Part shown: one piece after another, positions 8,021 through 12,905 of the stretch
How the letters are laid out: each line of letters opens with the position of its first letter
Position numbering within the stretch: position 1 is the first letter of the stretch
From: 1-14-0-20-39-34 sp043800545
GTDB taxonomy: Bacteria; Patescibacteriota; Patescibacteriia; Magasanikbacterales; UBA922
Length of the DNA: 12,905 nucleotides
Direction of reading: 5' to 3'
Assembly: GCA_043800545.1 (NCBI GenBank)
Contig: JAZDMW010000083.1
Coordinates: 1-12,905 of the forward strand
Position numbers and translations under genes: made by a program
Notes under the pieces: model-generated
Databases searched by the model: none
Told to the model about the DNA's origin: nothing
What the model saw: the letters and a program-made list of their open reading frames with translations, nothing else

Positions 8021-8070
8021 AAAAATCCCGCACTTCATTTGCTCGAAAGCATTTGACGTACGGGGTTTTT
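8021..8070. terminator. Bidirectional terminator between gatB and the converging small gene
   Basis: CCCGCAC (8027-8033) pairs with GTACGGG (8058-8064, one G-T wobble), and an inner stem TGCT/AGCA (8040-8043 with 8048-8051) closes a 4-nt loop. A runs at 8021-8025 face T runs at 8066-8070. Read on the minus strand the stem is followed by a longer T-rich tract, so it should work best for the small minus-strand gene and also end gatB. Confidence 0.75.
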
Positions 8071-8089
8071 GGTGGGGTGGAGAGTGTGT

Positions 8090-8422
8090 CTAGAACAACA
8101 GACTCGCTGTTTTGGTATCGAAGTCGATCTTGAAATATGCCACTGTCGCAGGGACCCCCTCTCCGTCCCAGAGGATTTCCCCATCCAGACAGAGGCAAGG
8201 TTCCGGCAAACCGGCCGCGACGAGAGATGGTACATACTGATCGCGGACGCTGGCCCAACACTCCTCACGAGAGGCAAAACCATCGGTATGGTGCTCAAAT
8301 GACCTATACCGAACTGGCGATCCACCGCTCGGGCATGGAGACTCCGCGAACAGAATGTAGTGATACCGGTGCGCTTCTTTGTTACCGTGATTACGCATTA
8401 TGGCTACTACGGGGTTTGCCAT
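8090..8422 (-). CDS. Small orphan protein of unlike base composition (probable horizontal acquisition)
   Basis: I do not recognise this 110-residue protein. It starts MANPVVAIMRNHGNKEAHRY, has four Cys (in SPCPS, EECWA and EPCLCL), many His in its first half (NHG, AHRYHY, EHH) and an acidic second half (CLDGEILWDGEGVP) ending in a hydrophobic strand. It is predicted soluble, with no signal peptide or membrane helix. The ATG at 8420-8422 is chosen over an upstream in-frame ATG (8449) because AAAGGTGG, a good Shine-Dalgarno, lies 9 nt before it. By hand count 63 of 110 codons end in G or C (57%), and it uses CGG, CGC, CTC, CTG, CCG and GCG codons that are rare in its neighbours. It stops with TAG while every other gene uses TAA. 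Promoter and terminator flank it, so it is its own transcription unit. Metal binding by the Cys/His residues is possible but speculative. Confidence 0.7.
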   Translation of the reverse strand: MANPVVAIMRNHGNKEAHRYHYILFAESPCPSGGSPVRYRSFEHHTDGFASREECWASVRDQYVPSLVAAGLPEPCLCLDGEILWDGEGVPATVAYFKIDFDTKTASLLF

Positions 8423-8431
8423 GATGTCAAT

Positions 8432-8439
8432 CCACCTTT
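8432..8439 (-). promoter_or_regulatory. Shine-Dalgarno sequence of the small orphan gene
   Basis: On the minus strand AAAGGTGG (8439 to 8432) matches the canonical AAAGGAGG at 7 of 8 bases and is 9 nt from the ATG at 8422. It decides the start and is notable because most other genes here have no such site. Confidence 0.75.
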
Positions 8440-8448
8440 CTTCTCTCA

Positions 8449-8475
8449 CTCCTCGTCAAAATTGACAAAGAGGAA
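8449..8475 (-). promoter_or_regulatory. Leader hairpin II just before the ribosome binding site
   Basis: In the minus-strand transcript UUCCUC (8475-8470) can pair with GAGGAG (8454-8449, one G-U), with an inner GUCA/UGAC stem and a 3-nt bulge. The hairpin ends 9 nt before the Shine-Dalgarno. It may affect ribosome access; function is inferred. Confidence 0.35.
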
Positions 8476-8494
8476 GACCTTTCCATTTGTGGCC

Positions 8495-8533
8495 TTCTGT
8501 ATGTTTATTTTTTTCGTAATTAAGCATACAGGA
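8495..8533 (-). promoter_or_regulatory. Leader hairpin I (large inverted repeat)
   Basis: CTGTATGTTTA (8497-8507) faces TAAGCATACAG (8521-8531): ten Watson-Crick pairs plus one T-G mismatch (G-U when read as plus-strand RNA, C/A mismatch on the minus strand), with a 13-nt loop. CTGTATG and CATACAG are perfect 7-bp arms, so at least the 7-bp stem forms on either strand. It lies in the long leader of the orphan gene and could be an operator or an RNA structure. Confidence 0.4.
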
Positions 8534-8573
8534 AACCATAAGGGTACATCGTTGAAAAAGATTTTGATAAATT

Positions 8574-8602
8574 AATATACCACATTTTCTCCATTTGGTC
8601 AA
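8574..8602 (-). promoter_or_regulatory. Near-consensus sigma70 promoter driving the small orphan gene
   Basis: On the minus strand TTGACC (8602-8597, 5/6) and TATATT (8579-8574, 5/6) are separated by exactly 17 bp, and the -10 carries an extended TGG. Transcription would start near 8567, giving a leader of about 145 nt before the ATG at 8422. Confidence 0.65.
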
Positions 8603-8651
8603 GAATATTATTTACACCAAAAATGACATAGTGATTCCCATGAGAAATAAT

Positions 8652-8679
8652 AAAAAAAACGCCATAAGGCGTTTTTTTT
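8652..8679 (-). terminator. Intrinsic terminator of miaB-miaA
   Basis: AAAAAAAACGCC (8652-8663), loop ATAA, GGCGTTTTTTTT (8668-8679) form a perfect 12-bp stem. Read on the minus strand it gives ACGCC-TTAT-GGCGT followed by eight T. It overlaps the miaA stop codon (8678-8680). The symmetrical A/T runs mean it could also act in the other direction, though no gene approaches from there. Confidence 0.9.
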
Positions 8680-9643
8680 ATTTCTTCAAAAATGCATCAA
8701 CCAATTTCTCGGCTTCTTCGTATGTTTCGAGCCAAATAATTCTTTTATCTCTTTTGAACCAGGTCATTTGTCTCCTTGCAAATCTTCGTGTATCTCTTTT
8801 GAGATTCTCAATTGCTTCTTTCTCTGTACAAAGATTCTCAAAAAAACATTTAAACTGTTTATATCCAATACCACTCATACTTGGAAGTTCCCAGCTATAT
8901 TTTTGGCTCAAAAGGTTTTTAATTTCCTGAAGTAAACCTTTTTCTACCATTTTTTCTACACGCTCGTTAATACGTTTATGAAGTACTTCTTTTGGTGTTT
9001 TAATTCCAATTTGTATGAAGTCAAAAACCTGTTCCCCTTTTTTCTGTTGTTTAGAAAAAGGTTCACCAGTCATAATACACACCTCAAGTGCCCGGATAAT
9101 ACGTCGCTTATTACATTTATCAATTCTCTCTGAAATATCACTATCCAAAGTGGTCAAAAGCTCCATAAGCTGTTCAGGAGTTTTTTCTTCCAAACTCTTT
9201 CTGAGTTTCCTATTTGGTGGAATACGTGGAATGTAAAAATTATCTATGAGAGAAGAAATATACAGTCCTGTTCCTCCAGCGACAATCGGTGTTCTTCCAT
9301 GACGATATGCCATTTTAATATACTTCACTGCCCGATCACGGAATTCCGCAGCACTAAAACGCTTTCCTGGATCCAGGAAATCAACAAGATGATGTGGAAT
9401 ATCTTGTACATAATAACTTCTTCGAAGACCATTCCAACTCACATTCCATCTCCACTCCCCAGGCTCCTTGGCTGTTCCAATATCCATTTTCTTGTATACC
9501 TGACGTGAATCTGCTGAAATAATTTCTCCATTATACTTTCTTGCTAAACGCAAGGACCAATCTGTTTTTCCAGATGCGGTTGGCCCAAGGATGACAATTA
9601 CCTTCGGCAAATCATGATTTTCTCTCATTGTATTGTTTTGCAT
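8678..9643 (-). CDS. miaA: tRNA dimethylallyltransferase (MiaA)
   Basis: MiaA transfers a dimethylallyl group from DMAPP to N6 of A37 in tRNAs reading codons that begin with U, giving i6A37, the substrate of MiaB encoded just upstream. With the start at 9643 the protein has 321 residues (family 300-316). Visible motifs: P-loop GPTASGKT (20-27), SADSRQVY (43-50), MDIGTAKE (53-60), HHLVD (84-88), GGTGLY (123-128), NKRRIIRALE (178-187) and the C-terminal RRFARRQMTWFKRD (286-299). About 12 extra residues, EWRWNVSWNGLRRSYY, sit between GTAKE and HHLVD. The ATG at 9643 is 1 nt after the miaB stop, as expected for translational coupling; 9628 is an alternative, and in-frame ATGs at 9667 and 9718 overlap miaB and are less likely. 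A GGAG lies 18 nt before 9643, too far to be decisive. Confidence 0.95.
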   Translation of the reverse strand: MQNNTMRENHDLPKVIVILGPTASGKTDWSLRLARKYNGEIISADSRQVYKKMDIGTAKEPGEWRWNVSWNGLRRSYYVQDIPHHLVDFLDPGKRFSAAEFRDRAVKYIKMAYRHGRTPIVAGGTGLYISSLIDNFYIPRIPPNRKLRKSLEEKTPEQLMELLTTLDSDISERIDKCNKRRIIRALEVCIMTGEPFSKQQKKGEQVFDFIQIGIKTPKEVLHKRINERVEKMVEKGLLQEIKNLLSQKYSWELPSMSGIGYKQFKCFFENLCTEKEAIENLKRDTRRFARRQMTWFKRDKRIIWLETYEEAEKLVDAFLKK

Positions 9644-9644
9644 A

Positions 9645-10982
9645 TTATTTTTGTTCAAGTTCTCCATATAACATCCAGGTGTCTGCCTTAATAATTTTTG
9701 GATACTGCAATGTACCAATCATACTGGGAGATCCGAGGAAACTTACCTTCTTCATTTCTCTTGAATTGCCTATGCACCACCCCTTTTGGAAGTCTTCAAC
9801 AAGGACCTCCACTCTCTCTTCATTATACTTCTGATTTTTCTCAAAAGCAATTTTTTTCATTTTTTCTTGGAGCTTCAACCAACGTTCTTTTTTCTTCTCT
9901 CTTCTGACATCATCACTCATTGTTTTTTGTGCGAGAGTACCTGATCTCTCTGAGTATTGTGCATTGTATGAAAGGTCAAAATCGCACACATCATAAAGAC
10001 TAAGAGTATCTTCAAATTGATCCTCTGTCTCCCCACAAAAACCAACAATCAAATCCGTTCCAATCGCAATATCTGGTTTTTTCTGTCTTATTTTTTCAAT
10101 AATATCCAAATAAAATTCTCTTGTATGTCTTCTATTCATTTTTTGTAAAATGTCACTGTTTCCAGACTGCACTGGCAAATGGATAAAATTCAATTGCTTT
10201 GGCAAAGTCAAAGCATCAATAACTTCGTCCGTCATATACAAAGGATGTGGAGCTGTCCATGTTATTCTTTTGAGCCCTTCAATTTGGTTCAATTCCCAAA
10301 GTAATTTTGCAAAATCACTTTCTGTATATGGATTTTCTAGAGAAAAATTTTCTCCATCCGGAGCCACATAATGATTCACAATTTGCCCGAGAAGAGTAAC
10401 TTCAAGAGCTCCATTTTCTACCATGGTATGCACTTCATCTAAAATATCTTTAAGTGGTCTATTGACCTCTAACCCTCTTGCATGAGGAACAACGCAATAG
10501 GAACAAAAATGATTACATCCTGTTTGGAGAGTCACGAATGTCTGATACTTCTTTTGTACGGTTGGATGAATCGCCAAATAATCCTCTTCCACACTGTCTA
10601 TTTTCCGCAAATTTGGATTCAATTCATACAACCACAAAGGAAGATGAATCATCTCTTTTGTAGGAAAATACAAATCTATACCCGGGAGCTTTCTTCCCAT
10701 TTTGTTTTTCTTGTCTCTCCCTGGCATGCAACCTGTGACACACACGATTAACTCTGGATTTTTTTCTTTGAATTGAACAAAATTCTTTGCATACCCAAAA
10801 ACACGTGCTTCTGCAGTTTCACGAACACTACAGGTGTTGATAACAATCACATCAGCAGAAGAAAGAGTATCTGTATACAAAAGTCCCATATTTTGTAATA
10901 TGGTCTCTATTCTTTCTGAATCACTCTTATTCATTTGGCATCCAAAGGTGATTATATGGTAATAATACTGATGTTTTTCCAT
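9645..10982 (-). CDS. miaB: tRNA-2-methylthio-N6-dimethylallyladenosine synthase (MiaB)
   Basis: Radical-SAM methylthiotransferase that adds a methylthio group to C2 of i6A37, yielding ms2i6A37. The 445 residues match the family. The N-terminal domain holds the auxiliary [4Fe-4S] cysteines C15 (FGCQMN), C51 (NTCSVRE) and C85 (TGCM). The radical-SAM motif CX3CX2C is C156, C160 and C163 (GCNHFCSYC). The later motif reads LLGQIVNHY instead of the usual LLGQNVNSY, and ARGLEVNRP (168-176) replaces the common TRGRExSRP, both mild deviations. A C-terminal TRAM domain (about 385-445) should bind tRNA. RimO, a close relative that modifies ribosomal protein S12, is the main alternative; the miaA partner directly downstream favours MiaB. 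The ATG at 10982 starts right before the first cluster domain. It is the first gene of the operon, expressed from a promoter about 10 nt upstream of the ATG, without a Shine-Dalgarno sequence. Confidence 0.95.
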   Translation of the reverse strand: MEKHQYYYHIITFGCQMNKSDSERIETILQNMGLLYTDTLSSADVIVINTCSVRETAEARVFGYAKNFVQFKEKNPELIVCVTGCMPGRDKKNKMGRKLPGIDLYFPTKEMIHLPLWLYELNPNLRKIDSVEEDYLAIHPTVQKKYQTFVTLQTGCNHFCSYCVVPHARGLEVNRPLKDILDEVHTMVENGALEVTLLGQIVNHYVAPDGENFSLENPYTESDFAKLLWELNQIEGLKRITWTAPHPLYMTDEVIDALTLPKQLNFIHLPVQSGNSDILQKMNRRHTREFYLDIIEKIRQKKPDIAIGTDLIVGFCGETEDQFEDTLSLYDVCDFDLSYNAQYSERSGTLAQKTMSDDVRREKKKERWLKLQEKMKKIAFEKNQKYNEERVEVLVEDFQKGWCIGNSREMKKVSFLGSPSMIGTLQYPKIIKADTWMLYGELEQK

Positions 10983-10998
10983 AATAATAATTTGTCAT

Positions 10999-11027
10999 AT
11001 TATATATGAAATGAGAGAAAAAATCAA
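10999..11027 (-). promoter_or_regulatory. Promoter of miaB-miaA
   Basis: On the minus strand TTGATT (11027-11022, 4/6) and a perfect TATAAT (11004-10999) are spaced by 17 bp. Transcription would start near 10992, about 10 nt before the miaB ATG, so the mRNA would be nearly leaderless. Confidence 0.65.
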
Positions 11028-11052
11028 GGGACGAAACAAAACACTTTTTTAT

Positions 11053-11082
11053 TTGACATTTCAGTATAATAAGAGATATTAT
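11053..11082 (+). promoter_or_regulatory. Promoter of the C-terminal-side giant gene
   Basis: A perfect TTGACA (11053-11058) is followed after 18 bp by TATTAT (11077-11082, 5/6). Transcription would start near 11089, about 25 nt before the ATG at 11114. An additional perfect TATAAT lies at 11065-11070 without its own -35. It is divergent from the miaB promoter, 25 bp apart. Confidence 0.6.
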
Positions 11083-11083
11083 A
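11065..11083. repeat. Inverted repeat over the promoter (possible operator)
   Basis: TATAATA (11065-11071), spacer AGAGA, TATTATA (11077-11083): a perfect 7-bp inverted repeat covering the -10 region. It could bind a dimeric regulator, or simply reflect two AT-rich -10-like boxes in opposite orientation. Confidence 0.35.
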
Positions 11084-11113
11084 TATATAGCAAAATCTTT
11101 TTAATATACTTCT

Positions 11114-12905
11114 ATGAAGCTCAATTTTCTCCACCATTTTTTTAAACATGATGATCTCAAAAACAACTCCCGTGTAAACTTTCTAAAAGGAGAAGGTGGT
11201 CCTTCACCAATACATGAAGAAGGTGACGTCTTAACTTCTGCACCTCCTGAAGAACAATTTATTGATGAAAAAACGGCAGAAAAACTAAAAGAGTCAGCAT
11301 GGCAAAGAAAAACACCAGAAGCTAAAAAAAGAGCTGTTGAAGAAGAAATTGCAAAGCAGGGGTGGTTTAAAAAAGAAACTGGGCAGGATCAAAAAACAGA
11401 AATACAAATTCCTGATGAGGAAACTACAACTCTTACAGAGGATGATATTGAATTTGCTCCGCCAATTCCAAGGGAAACCCCAAAGAGAAGAAAAACTCCC
11501 CCTCCAATTCCAGGAAAAGCCTTAATTGAGGATCTCACTCACGAAGTAGAAGAAGTTGGAATACCAAAAGAAATTTCAAAAACATGGGAAAAATTTGCAA
11601 AAAATCCCCCAAAAGCAAATAAACAATCTGTTTCTAAATTAGGAGAAAAACTCCTCCAAGAAGAGGCAATGCGTGTTCAAAAAAGCGAAACACAAAAACC
11701 TGTAGCAAAAAAAACTCCCTCTTCATATAAACCTGCTTCAACAGAAGAACAACTAAGAGAGCGTGAGGCTCTTGAGACATTAGAAAATCTTAAAATTGAT
11801 CTCCAAAAAAAGATTGCTAATTTTATTCAACAGAATACCCTCAGTGCCAACACAGCTGGAAAGATTGACGAAATGTATCAAAAAGCAACGAAATCAGATT
11901 TATCTCCTTCTGAATCACTTCAACAACTTCAGCAAATAGAAATAGAATTGGATAAACCATTATCACCAGAGCTTTTTAAAACGGATACGGACATACTCAA
12001 TAGAATCACTGACTCTAAGCAAAAAGAAATGCTCACAACCGTTACGGTAGAGCAGCTTAAAAAGCTATATCAAGAAGCAACCAACCCAGATTTATCTCCT
12101 TCTGAATCGTTTCTACAACTTCAAAAAATAGATATAGAATTGGATAAAAAGTTAAATGATAAATCTGAAGCAAAAAAAGCTAAACAAGAAAAATTTGCAC
12201 CATTATTTGAAGACAGAGTTTTTGGAAGTAAAGAAAAAAAAGAAGCTTTAAGAAAAGAAGCAGAAGAAGCTAAAGCAAAAAAAGAACAGGAAGCGGCTGA
12301 AACACGAAAAGCAAAAGCAACAAACAAACCATTGACACCGTTATTTGAAGACGATGTTTTTGGGAGTAAACAAAAAAGAGAAGAAATTGAATGGGACACA
12401 AAACTAGCAGAAGCAAAAGCTAGTGAAGAGGAAAATAAATGGCAAACAAAGGCTACTCAGGCGCGAGCTACTGAAGCAAGAAAAGCGGTTGAGACAAGAC
12501 CTACAAAATATACAAAAGCTGGGGCAATAGAGACAATAACAAGACAATCAGCCCAAGGGACTATAAAAAATACATATACAGTAGGAGAACGTCGACCAAA
12601 AGCAGTTGGTCTTTCTCCACTTAATGAAAAAGCCCCTCCAGTAGATATGTTCGGAGGAGAACCCGATGATAAAACTAACTTCGATGAAATTGATAATCTC
12701 AATAGAATTCCAGAAGATATTACAAAAACACCACGTTTTACCGCCCCAACAGCACGTATGAGGTCAACAGGTCCAAGTGAAATTCCTGGAATGGTTACAG
12801 AAAGACCACCTCTCCGTCGTGAAAATACCATTGGTCTTCCTCAAGAAGACACCTCCATGCAACCACAACCAGCAAAGAAAGCAGGATTTTTCAAAAGAAT
12901 ATTTG
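11114..12905 (+). CDS. Large charged, repeat-containing protein of unknown function (3' end outside window)
   Basis: An uninterrupted frame of 597 codons runs from the ATG at 11114 to the window edge. I do not recognise it. The N-terminus MKLNFLHHFFKHDDLKNN has a short amphipathic hydrophobic patch but no signal peptide or membrane helix. Residues 110-135 are Pro/Arg/Lys-rich (APPIPRET, KRRKTPPPIPG). From about 220 on, helical, Gln/Glu/Lys-rich sequence is likely coiled coil and carries two pairs of repeats (see separate entries). The last part is Pro/Arg-rich and probably disordered, ending in view with KKAGFFKRIF, a basic-aromatic tail of the kind seen at ends of many bacterial proteins, so the stop may be near. 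Promoter and AT-rich third positions match the native genes; the start has no Shine-Dalgarno sequence. It may be structural or a scaffold, but nothing in the sequence assigns a function. Confidence 0.8.
   Translation, partial: MKLNFLHHFFKHDDLKNNSRVNFLKGEGGPSPIHEEGDVLTSAPPEEQFIDEKTAEKLKESAWQRKTPEAKKRAVEEEIAKQGWFKKETGQDQKTEIQIPDEETTTLTEDDIEFAPPIPRETPKRRKTPPPIPGKALIEDLTHEVEEVGIPKEISKTWEKFAKNPPKANKQSVSKLGEKLLQEEAMRVQKSETQKPVAKKTPSSYKPASTEEQLREREALETLENLKIDLQKKIANFIQQNTLSANTAGKIDEMYQKATKSDLSPSESLQQLQQIEIELDKPLSPELFKTDTDILNRITDSKQKEMLTTVTVEQLKKLYQEATNPDLSPSESFLQLQKIDIELDKKLNDKSEAKKAKQEKFAPLFEDRVFGSKEKKEALRKEAEEAKAKKEQEAAETRKAKATNKPLTPLFEDDVFGSKQKREEIEWDTKLAEAKASEEENKWQTKATQARATEARKAVETRPTKYTKAGAIETITRQSAQGTIKNTYTVGERRPKAVGLSPLNEKAPPVDMFGGEPDDKTNFDEIDNLNRIPEDITKTPRFTAPTARMRSTGPSEIPGMVTERPPLRRENTIGLPQEDTSMQPQPAKKAGFFKRIF
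11876..11956 (+). repeat. Internal repeat A, copy 1
   Basis: 27 codons (residues 255-281), containing DLSPSES and IEIELDK. It matches copy 2 at 12068-12148 with 10 base differences in 81 (about 88% identity). All ten differences are single changes in separate codons, with no gap. Similarity continues weakly upstream in the protein, making a repeat unit of about 64 residues. Confidence 0.85.
12068..12148 (+). repeat. Internal repeat A, copy 2
   Basis: Residues 319-345, containing DLSPSES and IDIELDK. The offset to copy 1 is 192 nt, exactly 64 codons. High DNA identity indicates a fairly recent in-frame duplication or continuing gene conversion. Confidence 0.85.
12200..12244 (+). repeat. Internal repeat B, copy 1
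   Basis: PLFEDRVFGSKEKKE (residues 363-377), a compact acidic-aromatic motif followed by a Lys/Glu/Ala-rich helix. It matches copy 2 at 12338-12382. Confidence 0.8.
12338..12382 (+). repeat. Internal repeat B, copy 2
   Basis: PLFEDDVFGSKQKRE (residues 409-423), 46 codons after copy 1. The conserved PLFED-VFGSK core surrounded by variable charged helix looks like a short linear interaction motif used twice. Confidence 0.8.

Noticed and set aside
8021..8070. Integron attC site or other recombination hairpin
   Set aside because: No attC core-site consensus, and the flanking A/T runs fit a bidirectional terminator better.
8137..8424. Plus-strand and other minus-strand frames over the GC-rich segment
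   Set aside because: They arise because GC-rich DNA has few stop codons. Only the minus-strand frame ending at 8090 has a Shine-Dalgarno site, a matching promoter and terminator and a protein of normal composition.
9644..9718. MiaA starting at 9718 or 9667
   Set aside because: This would overlap the end of miaB, including its TRAM domain, and add residues not expected in MiaA.
11053..11070. TTGACA paired with TATAAT at 11065
   Set aside because: The spacer is only 6 bp; the -10 at 11077 with an 18-bp spacer is the workable partner.
11876..12382. CRISPR-like or tandem non-coding repeats
   Set aside because: The repeats are in frame, few, and separated by coding sequence; they are protein repeats.
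12121..12831. Minus-strand frames opposite the repeat protein
   Set aside because: Mirror images of the plus-strand repeats, Ser/Phe-rich, with no supporting signals.
1..12905. Use of a TGA-to-glycine code
   Set aside because: All complete genes read through at normal length under the standard code with no in-frame TGA.

Overview
The window is a low-G+C stretch of a bacterial chromosome. Coding density is high, third codon positions are mostly A/T, and AAA, GAA, AGA and GGA codons dominate. Seven of the eight visible stop codons are TAA, one is TAG and none is TGA. Genes start within about 10-37 nt of plausible sigma70-type promoters and mostly lack a Shine-Dalgarno sequence. Two very long E/K/P-rich proteins without recognised full-length relatives flank a block of housekeeping genes. 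This would fit a reduced-genome lineage such as the Candidate Phyla Radiation (Patescibacteria), but that is inference and no taxonomic marker here proves it. The reading frames use the standard bacterial code: no in-frame TGA occurs in the complete genes.

Layout. (1) 1-3111 (+): the 3' part of a very large protein with a PPP-type metallophosphatase domain followed by a long charged, repeat-bearing tail; a terminator follows. (2) 3194-5253 (+): thyX-tmk, a two-gene dTMP synthesis and phosphorylation operon. The ThyX is a double-length form with two ThyX-like halves. (3) 5320-6360 (+): a multi-pass membrane protein, with its own extended -10 promoter that abuts the terminator hairpin of tmk. 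(4) 6454-8010 (+): gatB, the amidotransferase B subunit; gatA and gatC are not in the window. (5) 8090-8422 (-): a 110-residue orphan gene of strikingly different composition (about 57% G+C at third positions by hand count). It has a good Shine-Dalgarno sequence, a near-consensus promoter and a roughly 145-nt leader that can fold into two hairpins; it is the best candidate for horizontal acquisition. (6) 8678-10982 (-): miaB-miaA, an operon for the ms2i6A37 tRNA modification. (7) 11114-12905 (+): the 5' part (597 codons) of a second large, charged, internally repeated protein that runs off the window.

How the genes work together. ThyX makes dTMP and Tmk phosphorylates it to dTDP. MiaA prenylates A37 of UNN-decoding tRNAs and MiaB then thiomethylates the same base. 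GatB helps charge tRNA-Gln/Asn by transamidation, so the centre of the window serves nucleotide supply and translation fidelity. The two flanking giant proteins share only composition and short PPIP motifs; I cannot assign them a role. No CRISPR array, tRNA, rRNA, transposase or phage gene was seen.
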